Below, piece by piece: positions 1-7,773 of a stretch of 64,000 nucleotides of DNA. This DNA comes from JASFHF01 sp050123335 (GTDB taxonomy: Bacteria; Pseudomonadota; Gammaproteobacteria; UBA12402). Made by a program: the position numbers and the translations under genes. Location: the NCBI GenBank assembly GCA_050123335.1, contig JASFHH010000002.1:13590-77589 (forward strand). The letters are read 5' to 3'. The number at the start of each line of letters is the position of its first letter. Within the stretch, counting starts at the first letter, position 1. The notes beneath the pieces were generated by a model that saw nothing but the letters and a program-made list of their open reading frames with translations, did not search any database and was not told where the DNA came from.

Positions 1-1
1 T

Positions 2-559
2 GCGGTAGAGCTTGCCAGTCAATTTATGGAAAATTTCGCTTGGCAAAAAGAGGGTTTAGACTTGATTGCTAAACATTATAAAACCCACAAGAAGTTGCCG
101 CAAAAATTATATCAAAAATTAATTGCCAGCAAAAATTTTCATGCGGCGATGCAAATGGTGCGCCAATTAGAATTTGCTTTATTTGATTTTCGTCTTCATC
201 AGGAATTTAATCCGAAAAAGAAAGATCAAATCCAAACGATTTTAAATCAAGTTAGAAAAAAGATAAGTGTCATACCAACACCAGCATTTAACCGTTTTCA
301 GCAGAGTTTTTCACATATTTTTGCTGGTGGTTATGCCGCAGGTTATTACAGCTATAAATGGGCGGAAGTTTTATCTGCTGATGCGTTTGCTAAATTCGAG
401 GAAACGGGGGTTTTTAATCGCAAAACTGGACGTGAATTTTTGACTTGTATTTTGGAAAGAGGCGGTTCAGAAGATGCTATGGAATTATTTAAGAAGTTTC
501 GTGGCAGAAAACCAAAAATCGATGCTTTGTTGAAATCATGTGGTTTGATTCAAAATTAA
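2..559 (+). CDS. prlC: Oligopeptidase A, C-terminal part (5' end outside the window)
   Basis: M3-family zinc metallopeptidase that degrades short peptides, including cleaved signal peptides, in the cytoplasm. The reading frame is open from base 2, so the ATG at 26 is internal: the preceding codons give AVELASQF, continuing into MENFAW, as in PrlC proteins. The visible 185 residues include the conserved C-terminal block SHIFAGGYAAGYYSYKW, followed by a Gly-rich segment (ERGGSEDAMELF) typical of the end of the family. The HEXXH active site lies upstream of the window and cannot be checked. The call rests on recognising the C-terminal signature. Confidence 0.93.
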   Translation, partial: AVELASQFMENFAWQKEGLDLIAKHYKTHKKLPQKLYQKLIASKNFHAAMQMVRQLEFALFDFRLHQEFNPKKKDQIQTILNQVRKKISVIPTPAFNRFQQSFSHIFAGGYAAGYYSYKWAEVLSADAFAKFEETGVFNRKTGREFLTCILERGGSEDAMELFKKFRGRKPKIDALLKSCGLIQN

Positions 560-616
560 CTAAAATTATAGAAAATACATCAATAAAAAAAGAATTTTAT
601 CAATTGCATTGCTGAT

Positions 617-1861
617 CTAAATTTTTGGGGTCATTATAGGTTTATCAGATGTTCGGATAATGATGTCGTTGAGTTTTTTTGTTTTAGTCAGCGAAAGCAT
701 TTTTTTTCGTGAGAGTATAGTTTCTTTTTGTGAAAACTCATGTATAAAATTAGTTATTTTTCTCATGTATATTTTATGTTTTTTATAACAACTAAAGTTA
801 TACATAGAGCCATCCTCGTATATAACAATAATTTTTGGTGGATTTGTGATATTACACCCAACCATATGATAAGCATTTTGATATACAGCAATTTTTATAA
901 TTTTTTGGTCAGGAAATTTATTATTCTTGTTATTAGAATAATAGGTAATCTTTTTTAGTTTCTTATTTTTCTGTAAAGCAAAAAATTTTTTGTCACTAAA
1001 TATGTAAATTGATTTACCAAAATAGTCCATAAATAAGTATTCTACATTGATTTGATTATTAGGGATATTTTTTAAATATAGTTTGCCTTCTATTAATTCT
1101 AAAAAGTTTTTTAGATCCCATGGCCCAATAACCGATTTTTTCCCTAGGTAAATCCAGCCATTTCTTAGAGTTTTAAAAAAAGTCATGTTACGATATTTGA
1201 CAATATCTATTATTTTGTATTTACTTAATTGTTCTAGTTCTTTAAATGACACTGTGCCTTTTTGGATGAATCTTATCATTTGATAAACTTTGGTTTTGTG
1301 ACTATTTATTTCTTCAATAAAATACATAGAATTATGGGTTTTTATAACGTTATATGGGTTTTTAAAACATATTTTTGATTCAGTCTCGAACATAACCTTC
1401 ACGAATTTGTGATTTTTTTTGATGTCACAAAAAACCATGCTTGTATTTTTAGCTTGCAGCACAATAAAGTTATTATTCGCCTTAATATTTGTGATTTTTA
1501 TTTTTTTGCTTATGCCTTTTAGAAGTTCAGGGTTTGAGCATTCGTGTATATATTGATCACCAAAAGACCCTTCAGAATTAAAATAATCTGTACCTAAAGA
1601 ACCCATGATATATATCTCATTTTTATCAGTTAGGAATAAACTGCCATAATGAGAGACAGTGGCAACGTCGATAATGTTAAATTTAGATAAGTTTGCTATC
1701 GGAATGGGTCTGCTTATTAATGTTTCTTTGCTAAAGCCCAGTAATGGCATATGGTTATTACTAAATTGTTCAGTAGATTTTGCCGTGTAATAAACTTTTC
1801 CATCAGTACCTAGAAATAAAGTATGAAAGTACCCAATACTAATTTTTTTGATTTTAAACAT
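617..1861 (-). CDS. RCC1-like repeat protein, candidate effector
   Basis: A 414-residue protein of degenerate RCC1-type blades, expected to form a beta-propeller. The repeated pattern of a hydrophobic strand, an H/Y position, a further strand and then an acidic turn is visible at residues ~6-27 (ISIGYFHTLFLGTDGKVYY), ~62-90 (IIDVATVSHYGSLFLTDKNE), in the middle of the protein, and near the C-terminus (KIIKIAVYQNAYHMVG). In eukaryotes RCC1 is the Ran exchange factor, and Legionella uses RCC1-repeat proteins as Dot/Icm effectors. Here an effector role is inference only. There is no signal peptide, no convincing ribosome-binding site before the ATG, and the composition is very Lys/Asn/Ile-rich, unlike the housekeeping neighbours. 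Confidence 0.55.
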   Translation of the reverse strand: MFKIKKISIGYFHTLFLGTDGKVYYTAKSTEQFSNNHMPLLGFSKETLISRPIPIANLSKFNIIDVATVSHYGSLFLTDKNEIYIMGSLGTDYFNSEGSFGDQYIHECSNPELLKGISKKIKITNIKANNNFIVLQAKNTSMVFCDIKKNHKFVKVMFETESKICFKNPYNVIKTHNSMYFIEEINSHKTKVYQMIRFIQKGTVSFKELEQLSKYKIIDIVKYRNMTFFKTLRNGWIYLGKKSVIGPWDLKNFLELIEGKLYLKNIPNNQINVEYLFMDYFGKSIYIFSDKKFFALQKNKKLKKITYYSNNKNNKFPDQKIIKIAVYQNAYHMVGCNITNPPKIIVIYEDGSMYNFSCYKKHKIYMRKITNFIHEFSQKETILSRKKMLSLTKTKKLNDIIIRTSDKPIMTPKI

Positions 1862-2070
1862 TGTGTAAGTTTGCCAAATGTCACGACTAATTTTATTTGA
1901 TATTCACCATTTATCAGAAAATATCACTATTTATTACAAATAATAGTAGTTAAATCTTAAGGTTTTATTAACAAAAGCAAAAAAACGAAAGAATTTTTTT
2001 GCTTTAATAAAAGAATCGCCATTACTGTTAGTATCTTCTAACGATCCGCAATCATCCGTTATAGTCAAAA

Positions 2071-2598
2071 TCAAGGCAAAAAGTTGTTTTTTAACTCAAC
2101 ATAACAATCAGCGCTATAGCGCAGTAATTGTTTTTCCTGTTCGGTTAGTTTGCGAATTTGTTTTGCAGGCGAACCCAAATATAAATAACCACTTTCTAGA
2201 GTTTTGTTCGATGGTACAAAGCTTGCAGCGCCTAAAATGACTTCGTCTTCAATAATTGTTCCGTCAAGGATAGTAGATCCCATGCCGATTAAACATAAAT
2301 TGCCGATGGTGCAGCCATGCAAAATTACGTTGTGTCCCACTGTAGTATTTTCGCCAATAATTAACGGTCGTCCTCCGGGGTAAAATTCACAATCAGGGCT
2401 TGTGTGTAAAGTTGAGTTATCTTGAATATTAGTGCGCTTACCGATCGAAATATAGTTAACATCACCGCGAAGTACCGCCATCGGCCAGATAGAGACATCT
2501 TCAGCAATCTCAACTTGTCCAATCACTTTGGCCATAGAGTCAACAAATGCAGTTTTAGCTATTTTAGGTGTGTGTTTTTGGTATTTGCAAATGTTCAT
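2071..2598 (-). CDS. yrdA: Gamma-carbonic-anhydrase-like protein (YrdA family)
   Basis: A 175-residue left-handed beta-helix protein built from hexapeptide repeats. It contains the three histidines that bind metal in gamma-class carbonic anhydrases: H65 (in NSTLHTSPD), H89 and H94 (in VGHNVILHG). The GDVNYISIGKRTNIQDN block is also typical. Many bacterial YrdA-type proteins have weak or no measured carbonic anhydrase activity, so the enzymatic role is less sure than the family. It is cytoplasmic, with no signal peptide, and is transcribed on its own towards the RCC1-like gene. Confidence 0.9.
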   Translation of the reverse strand: MNICKYQKHTPKIAKTAFVDSMAKVIGQVEIAEDVSIWPMAVLRGDVNYISIGKRTNIQDNSTLHTSPDCEFYPGGRPLIIGENTTVGHNVILHGCTIGNLCLIGMGSTILDGTIIEDEVILGAASFVPSNKTLESGYLYLGSPAKQIRKLTEQEKQLLRYSADCYVELKNNFLP

Positions 2599-2673
2599 AG
2601 GGTATTAATTTAACATAAATTAGGATACTTGCAACCATCAATTCAGCGTGCGTGCTAACTTATAGAAGTAAAT

Positions 2674-4752
2674 TTATGTCTTTTTCATTTTGTTGCCAAT
2701 TTTAGTCAGGTTTTTGTGAGTTTCTTTTAGAATATTTATTTCAGTAATGTTGTCACAATTACTAAATAGCAAGGAAATATTTGTGGTATTATTGTTTTTA
2801 ATTTTTTTAAAATATTTATTTCGGTTACTTTTTCCAGGAATAGTGTTCAGAACTGTCCAATAGAGAAATACTTTATTTTGCATAAAATCAGTAAATAATT
2901 TTGGGTTGTTTTCTGATAAGGCACAAAAATTGGCAATCATACTAAATGCATTTTTCCAGATATGATTGTTTAATTTCTTAGCAAAAGACAAATTTTCATT
3001 AGAAATTAATTTTTCAAATAATTGTAACTTATCTTTTGCTTGTTTGTGGTTATTATTTAACAATTTTTTCTCATTTAATAGGGCAATAACTTGATTTTTG
3101 GTTAACATTTTTGTGTCTATGCAATTGCATAAAAATTGTGAATTAATTAAATCAGGTCTCTTTTTCAAAAAACTAAATACTTGCTTATTTGTCCATAAGT
3201 TTAATTTATATAGCTTTGATAATGATTCTAATTTTATCAGATTAATTTTGTATTTTATAATATTTTGCGCAATGGGTTTATTTATTATCCCCAGCTTAAA
3301 TAATAGCAATATGGTATTGAAGTTTTTTACATGTTCTTTGTTTTTCATTAATTTAGATACATATTGCCGGTGTTTTGTAATAAACAAAAAATTTAAGCAT
3401 TTTTTTGCTTCTTTACAAGATGTTGATGTTAATAATTTAGATAAATCTTCTTTTCGTGTCTGGTCAAAAATATTTATTATGGTGTTGATAAAATTTTCCA
3501 TATGTCGCGGTTTAAAATCTTTTACTGATTTTAAATCTTTATTACAAATCTTTAAAATTTCAAAAATGTGTAGCTTTTTGTTTACAAGTTTTATTTTGGG
3601 AAGATGTAGCAAAACCTGACAAGATGTAGAAACGTTATTGCTTTTGTTAAGCATTTTGTCTAAAGACAAATTTTTGATTAACATTTGATAAAAATTTTCA
3701 TTTGCCAAGCATTTACAAATTATTTTTATTTTTTCTTGCTCCGATTCTTTTGAGTTAATGTGTTTCAAAAAAATATCTAATAGAATTTTCTTAACATTTT
3801 GTAATTTTTTTATTTTTATGACTTTTAAAACATCATCGAGAACACCATTGTGCAGCACTTTCTTTTTTTCTAATAATTTAGAAATTTCATTATGAGCTTT
3901 TAATTCCAGCAAAAATTCAATTTTACTAGCTAAATCCAGATTTTTATCATTTAAAATCTTTTGTTTAAAATCAACTTCACTGTATGCAACCGTTATTTCA
4001 GATGGTTTTTTGTGGTTTTTATTGTTAATAGTTTGCTGCAAACATTTTATCATTTTACTGAAATAAGAATTTTTGTCCTGTTTGGCTTTTGTTATTATAT
4101 TTGAAATATTTTTAATGTCTCCAAAACAGCATAAAGCCAACAATTTTTCAGCTTGTCCATAAGTTAATTCATCATTAGGATTACCAAAGATTTTTTGTGT
4201 CTCTTCTTTAGTAAAATTGGGCCATTTGTTTATTTGAACAGTTTTATAAAAAATTCCGTTTTTGATCTTAATGGTAAAAACAACATTAAAGTCGCTTTGG
4301 TCAAGCTTTTTCATTCCATCATCTTGTAATTCTTTAAGTAAAATCTTTAGCCGCATCGTATGCGTTACACAATTATTTGATTGCTCAGATAAAAAATTCT
4401 GAATAGAGTGAGAATCAATATCAAAAAATTCTAAATTAAATGCATTGAATTTTGTGCTCTTTTGGTTTAAAACTTTATTGATATTAATTATGAACTTTGT
4501 GATACCGCTATAATTCTTTTGTTGTAAATGTGTTATAAAAAGACGGGCAAATTGCAATCCTAACTGATTTTCAAATACTTTATACTTTTCATAAAATGGC
4601 TTTTTTCTTGATAAAAGATAGCCGTTAATAATATTTGTTGAGCGTAAAAGGTCTAATTGTACTTGTGAGAGTTTTGTATCTTTGTTTCCGTAGGAAGTAT
4701 AGCTTATATAGAAATTCAGAAGTTCTTTTAAGGTTATGTATTTACTCAACAT
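2674..4752 (-). CDS. Large helical protein of unknown function
   Basis: A 692-residue protein that I do not recognise. It is strongly Lys/Asn/Leu/Ile-rich, predicted all-helical by eye, and has no signal peptide or membrane segment. From about residue 240 to 600 it is a succession of paired helices of the kind seen in alpha-solenoid scaffolds (for example SKIEFLLELKAHNEISKLLE and NFNTILLLFKLGIINKP), but no ankyrin or TPR consensus is clear. The C-terminus is basic (KIGNKMKKT). Size, composition and its place beside an RCC1-like gene fit a secreted effector; this is inference. The opposite strand carries a 173-codon open frame inside it, judged a shadow. Confidence 0.6.
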   Translation of the reverse strand: MLSKYITLKELLNFYISYTSYGNKDTKLSQVQLDLLRSTNIINGYLLSRKKPFYEKYKVFENQLGLQFARLFITHLQQKNYSGITKFIININKVLNQKSTKFNAFNLEFFDIDSHSIQNFLSEQSNNCVTHTMRLKILLKELQDDGMKKLDQSDFNVVFTIKIKNGIFYKTVQINKWPNFTKEETQKIFGNPNDELTYGQAEKLLALCCFGDIKNISNIITKAKQDKNSYFSKMIKCLQQTINNKNHKKPSEITVAYSEVDFKQKILNDKNLDLASKIEFLLELKAHNEISKLLEKKKVLHNGVLDDVLKVIKIKKLQNVKKILLDIFLKHINSKESEQEKIKIICKCLANENFYQMLIKNLSLDKMLNKSNNVSTSCQVLLHLPKIKLVNKKLHIFEILKICNKDLKSVKDFKPRHMENFINTIINIFDQTRKEDLSKLLTSTSCKEAKKCLNFLFITKHRQYVSKLMKNKEHVKNFNTILLLFKLGIINKPIAQNIIKYKINLIKLESLSKLYKLNLWTNKQVFSFLKKRPDLINSQFLCNCIDTKMLTKNQVIALLNEKKLLNNNHKQAKDKLQLFEKLISNENLSFAKKLNNHIWKNAFSMIANFCALSENNPKLFTDFMQNKVFLYWTVLNTIPGKSNRNKYFKKIKNNNTTNISLLFSNCDNITEINILKETHKNLTKIGNKMKKT

Positions 4753-5036
4753 ATTTTTACCGCCTGATATTATTATTTACAGGTAGTATAGTACGCAAAA
4801 AGACATTTCGCTGATGATCAGGGCGCTTCGACTTTAACTATTTGATAAATTGTGTGTTTTACTGTTTGTGGCAGATTTTGATCAAGAATCGGGGCGAATT
4901 TTAAAGTTACAATTTCGTGCAAAAAAATGCATGTTTTATGTGATTTCCTATAGATTTTATAGTAAAATGCTTACATAAATGATCAGGTATGTCTTGTTGA
5001 TCAGTTATACAAGAGAATAGAAGGGAGGGTATAATA
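4753..5036. other. Intergenic region upstream of small genes
   Basis: No gene is seen in these 284 bases between divergently oriented genes. An AT-rich stretch around 4950-4970 includes TATAGTAAAAT, which could serve as a -10 region, but no well-placed -35 is obvious. A strong ribosome-binding site (GAAGGGAGGG) at about 5020-5029 belongs to the next small gene. Confidence 0.4.
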
Positions 5037-5225
5037 ATGGCTACAATAACGAAAGAGACAAATTTGCGAATCGGATTGGTTGGTTGTGCCGCCTTTTTTC
5101 AACATCACCGCGAAGAAGCGGAGTTTTTAGTGTCTAATCCTAATCTTCAGAAAAAGCTTGATGCTAGTGAACCGTTAAAAGGGGATCAAGAGATAGATCT
5201 GAATGAGATTAATTATTTCAGGTAA
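5037..5225 (+). CDS. Small orphan protein, 62 residues
   Basis: I do not recognise this 62-residue protein. Coding is supported by a strong ribosome-binding site (GGGAGGG) 8-10 bases before the ATG and by balanced residue use. The N-terminal part has a short hydrophobic stretch (IGLVGCAAFF) followed by an acidic, charged region (HHREEAEFL) and an acidic C-terminus (DQEIDLNEINYF). There is no classical signal peptide or lipobox. It converges on the small membrane-protein gene at 5227-5379, with stop codons almost touching. Confidence 0.55.
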   Translation: MATITKETNLRIGLVGCAAFFQHHREEAEFLVSNPNLQKKLDASEPLKGDQEIDLNEINYFR

Positions 5226-5226
5226 G

Positions 5227-5379
5227 CTATAATTTTTTTGCTACAGTTGCGGTACCAGTATCGTTTTTATCAATAAGGTTGAAAGGGCGTAAATGCGCTT
5301 TAAAAATAACCGCAAGAATTGCTAAAATCACAAATACAAAAATCAATATTCCTAGTATAAATTTATTGCTTGTTTTCAC
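5227..5379 (-). CDS. Small single-pass membrane protein, 50 residues
   Basis: Reading the reverse strand from GTG at 5379 gives a 50-residue protein with one strong membrane helix (FILGILIFVFVILAILAVIF, residues 7-26), a short basic N-terminus (MKTSNK) and a hydrophilic C-terminal tail (RPFNLIDKNDTGTATVAKKL). An AAGGA ribosome-binding site lies about 6 bases before the GTG. It is divergent from acetolactate decarboxylase, whose true start at 5422 leaves room for both. I do not recognise a family. The ORF fills the gap between its neighbours exactly, which supports it being real. Confidence 0.6.
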   Translation of the reverse strand: MKTSNKFILGILIFVFVILAILAVIFKAHLRPFNLIDKNDTGTATVAKKL

Positions 5380-5421
5380 ATGAGTTCCTTAATAAAATTA
5401 ACTCCCTATAAGGAACAGCAT

Positions 5422-6135
5422 ATGACAAAACCAATATTATTTCAAGTTGGCACTATTGCTTCATTGTTGCAAGGAGTGCACATTGGTGAGGTAGATATTG
5501 CAACTTTAAAGCAATATGGTGATTTTGGTATCGGAACTTTTCATGCGGTAGATGGTGAGTTAATTGTAATTGATGGTGATTTTTATCGTATTGCAGGTCA
5601 CGGAGAAGTAACAAAAGTTGAGTTGACTAAAAAGACTCCATTTGCATTGGTTACTTCTTTTCAAGTAGAACAAACTTTTACGCTAACAGATATTGCAGAT
5701 GTTACGAAGCTTGAAGACTCAATCAGCCAGCAGTTTGCAAGTAAAAATTATATTTATGCGGTTCGCATTGATGGTGAATTTTTTAATATGCAGGTACGTA
5801 GTCTAAAAGCGCAACCGCAACCGTTTCGTCCGTTAGCGGAAGTTTTACCAGAAATCCAAATGATATTTGATTTAGGAACTACACAAGGAACCATAGTGGA
5901 TTTTTATTTTCCTGAGTATATGAGCGATATTAATTTGACAGGTCATCATATGCATTATTTGAATGCGGAAAAAACTGCAGGAGGGCATGTATTTGCTGCA
6001 GGCGTGAAACAAGCTACAGTCAGCGTTTGTCGCATGCAAGAGTTTATATTGCATTTTCCTATGAATAAAGATTTTGCTGCGGCTGATTTGGCGGTGAAAA
6101 AAGCTGAGCTTGAGGAAGCTGAGAAGGCAAAATAG
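5422..6135 (+). CDS. budA: Alpha-acetolactate decarboxylase
   Basis: Converts (S)-2-acetolactate to (R)-acetoin and CO2. The 237-residue protein shows the family pattern: an N-terminal block (DFGIGTFHAVDGELIVIDG), TPFALVTSF in the middle, and the zinc ligands H176-x-H178 and H189 (TGHHMHYL then GGHVF). The start at 5422 is chosen over an in-frame ATG 14 codons upstream because AAGGAA sits 6-10 bases before it and because the upstream part overlaps the divergent small gene. No acetolactate synthase lies beside it here, so substrate would come from ilvBN-type enzymes elsewhere or from the product's role in valine/leucine flux. No signal peptide is seen. Confidence 0.92.
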   Translation: MTKPILFQVGTIASLLQGVHIGEVDIATLKQYGDFGIGTFHAVDGELIVIDGDFYRIAGHGEVTKVELTKKTPFALVTSFQVEQTFTLTDIADVTKLEDSISQQFASKNYIYAVRIDGEFFNMQVRSLKAQPQPFRPLAEVLPEIQMIFDLGTTQGTIVDFYFPEYMSDINLTGHHMHYLNAEKTAGGHVFAAGVKQATVSVCRMQEFILHFPMNKDFAAADLAVKKAELEEAEKAK

Positions 6136-6258
6136 AGCTGCGGGTTTTTACTGGCGTAGAAAAATCTGTAGATCTTTTATAGGTTTTTTGCTACAGTGAA
6201 CGTTCATTCATTTCAACACTTATTTTTCGAAAGTTAATCATTTTTTGAGGGTAATAAT

Positions 6259-7320
6259 ATGGCAAAAAGCAAACAAGAAGTAACTTCTGCAGATAGCAGC
6301 GGTAAAGATAAAGCATTATTAGCGGCATTAGGCCAAATTGAGCGGCAATTTGGTAAGGGAACAGTAATGCGTATGGGTGACACTAGTGTTGCGCATGATA
6401 TTGATGTGGTCTCAACTGGCTCATTAGGGCTGGATATAGCTTTAGGTATTGGCGGTTTGCCGCGTGGACGCATAGTAGAAGTTTATGGTCCTGAATCATC
6501 CGGTAAAACAACTTTGACCTTACATTTAGTGGCTGAGTGTCAGAAAAATGGTGGCACGGCAGCTTTTGTGGATGCCGAAAATGCGTTGGATCCAGTTTAT
6601 GCTGAGAAATTAGGAGTTAATGTAAACGAACTATTAATTTCTCAACCAGACAATGGTGAACAGGCGTTGGAAATCACTGATATGTTGGTGCGTTCGGGCG
6701 CGGTTGATTTGATCGTAATTGACTCAGTTGCGGCTTTAACTCCAAAGGCAGAAATTGAAGGCGAAATGGGCGATTCCCATATGGGGTTACAAGCACGATT
6801 AATGTCACAAGCGTTGCGTAAATTAACGGCGAACATTAAGCGCTCAAATACTTTGGTAATTTTCATTAACCAAATTCGCATGAAGATTGGAGTGATGTTT
6901 GGCAATCCGGAAACAACAACTGGTGGTAATGCATTGAAGTTTTATTCTTCGGTGCGTCTCGATATTCGTCGTACTGGTGCAATCAAGAAAGGCGACGAAG
7001 TGTTAGGTAACGAAACTCGTGTAAAAGTGGTCAAGAATAAAGTCGCACCTCCATTCAAGAAAGCTGAGTTTGATATTATTTATGGGCAAGGTATTTCACG
7101 TGAAGGAGAAATCATTGATTTGGGAGTGAAGCACGATTTTGTCGAAAAATCTGGAGCTTGGTATAGTTATAATGGCGAACGCATTGGGCAAGGTAAAGAT
7201 AATGTACGTAACTTTTTACAAGCTAACTCTGAAATTGCGGCAGATATTGAAGGAAAAATACGCGCGAAATTAATGGATGTTGCAAAATCTTGCGTTTCTG
7301 AAACGGAGTCTGAGGAATAA
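6259..7320 (+). CDS. recA: Recombinase A
   Basis: DNA-dependent ATPase for homologous recombination and strand exchange. The 353-residue protein has normal RecA length. Walker A is GPESSGKTT at residues 77-85; the Walker B region (VDLIVIDSVAAL), the L1/L2 DNA-binding region (GNPETTTGGNALKF) and the conserved C-terminal domain are all present. A ribosome-binding site (GAGGG) precedes the ATG. I see no E. coli-type LexA box upstream; a perfect 10-bp palindrome TGAACGTTCA lies at 6197-6206 but has no known role. recX follows with no spacer. Confidence 0.99.
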   Translation: MAKSKQEVTSADSSGKDKALLAALGQIERQFGKGTVMRMGDTSVAHDIDVVSTGSLGLDIALGIGGLPRGRIVEVYGPESSGKTTLTLHLVAECQKNGGTAAFVDAENALDPVYAEKLGVNVNELLISQPDNGEQALEITDMLVRSGAVDLIVIDSVAALTPKAEIEGEMGDSHMGLQARLMSQALRKLTANIKRSNTLVIFINQIRMKIGVMFGNPETTTGGNALKFYSSVRLDIRRTGAIKKGDEVLGNETRVKVVKNKVAPPFKKAEFDIIYGQGISREGEIIDLGVKHDFVEKSGAWYSYNGERIGQGKDNVRNFLQANSEIAADIEGKIRAKLMDVAKSCVSETESEE

Positions 7321-7773
7321 ATGACCGAGCAAGAAGTTCGTAATGTTGCAATAAAATTATTGGCGCAACGTGAACATTCACGTTATGAATTACAAAGTAA
7401 ATTATTAATTCGTAAATATGATCGCGCAGTCATTGAAAAAGTATTGGACGAATTAAGTCAGACAAATTTACAAAGTGATATTCGCTTTGCGCAAAGTTAT
7501 ACGCGGATGAAAATGGCGCGAGGTTTTGGTCCAATACGTATTCGCCAAGAACTGCACGATCGTGGGATTGCTGATGATTTAATTGAAGAATGTTTGGCGA
7601 TAAGTTTAGATGCATGGATGCAGGAAATAATTAAAGTGCGGAGTAAAAAGTTTGGCTCTGACGTACCGCACGATTATGAGGAGCGTGCTAAACAAATGCG
7701 TTTTTTGCAATATCGAGGTTTTACTACTGAACAAATAAAACGAGGAATGAGATCGATCGATGAAAACAGCTAA
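7321..7773 (+). CDS. recX: RecA regulator RecX
   Basis: A 150-residue protein of RecX length made of three-helix repeats (SRYELQSKLLIRKYDRAVIEKVLDEL and RGFGPIRIRQELHDRGIADDLIEECL are characteristic blocks). RecX binds RecA filaments and limits their extension. The ATG follows the recA TAA directly, so the two are cotranscribed and probably translationally coupled. Its 3' end overlaps the start of alaS by 14 bases, in the conserved gammaproteobacterial order recA-recX-alaS. Confidence 0.95.
   Translation: MTEQEVRNVAIKLLAQREHSRYELQSKLLIRKYDRAVIEKVLDELSQTNLQSDIRFAQSYTRMKMARGFGPIRIRQELHDRGIADDLIEECLAISLDAWMQEIIKVRSKKFGSDVPHDYEERAKQMRFLQYRGFTTEQIKRGMRSIDENS

Noticed and set aside
3098..3619. 173-codon forward frame inside the reverse-strand 692-residue gene
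   Set aside because: Hydrophobic antisense shadow of a Lys/Asn-rich gene; no ribosome-binding site and implausible composition.
6168..6206. SOS box before recA (CTGT...ACAG and TGAACGTTCA)
   Set aside because: The CTGT and ACAG halves are too far apart for an E. coli LexA box and the 10-bp palindrome fits no LexA consensus with confidence.
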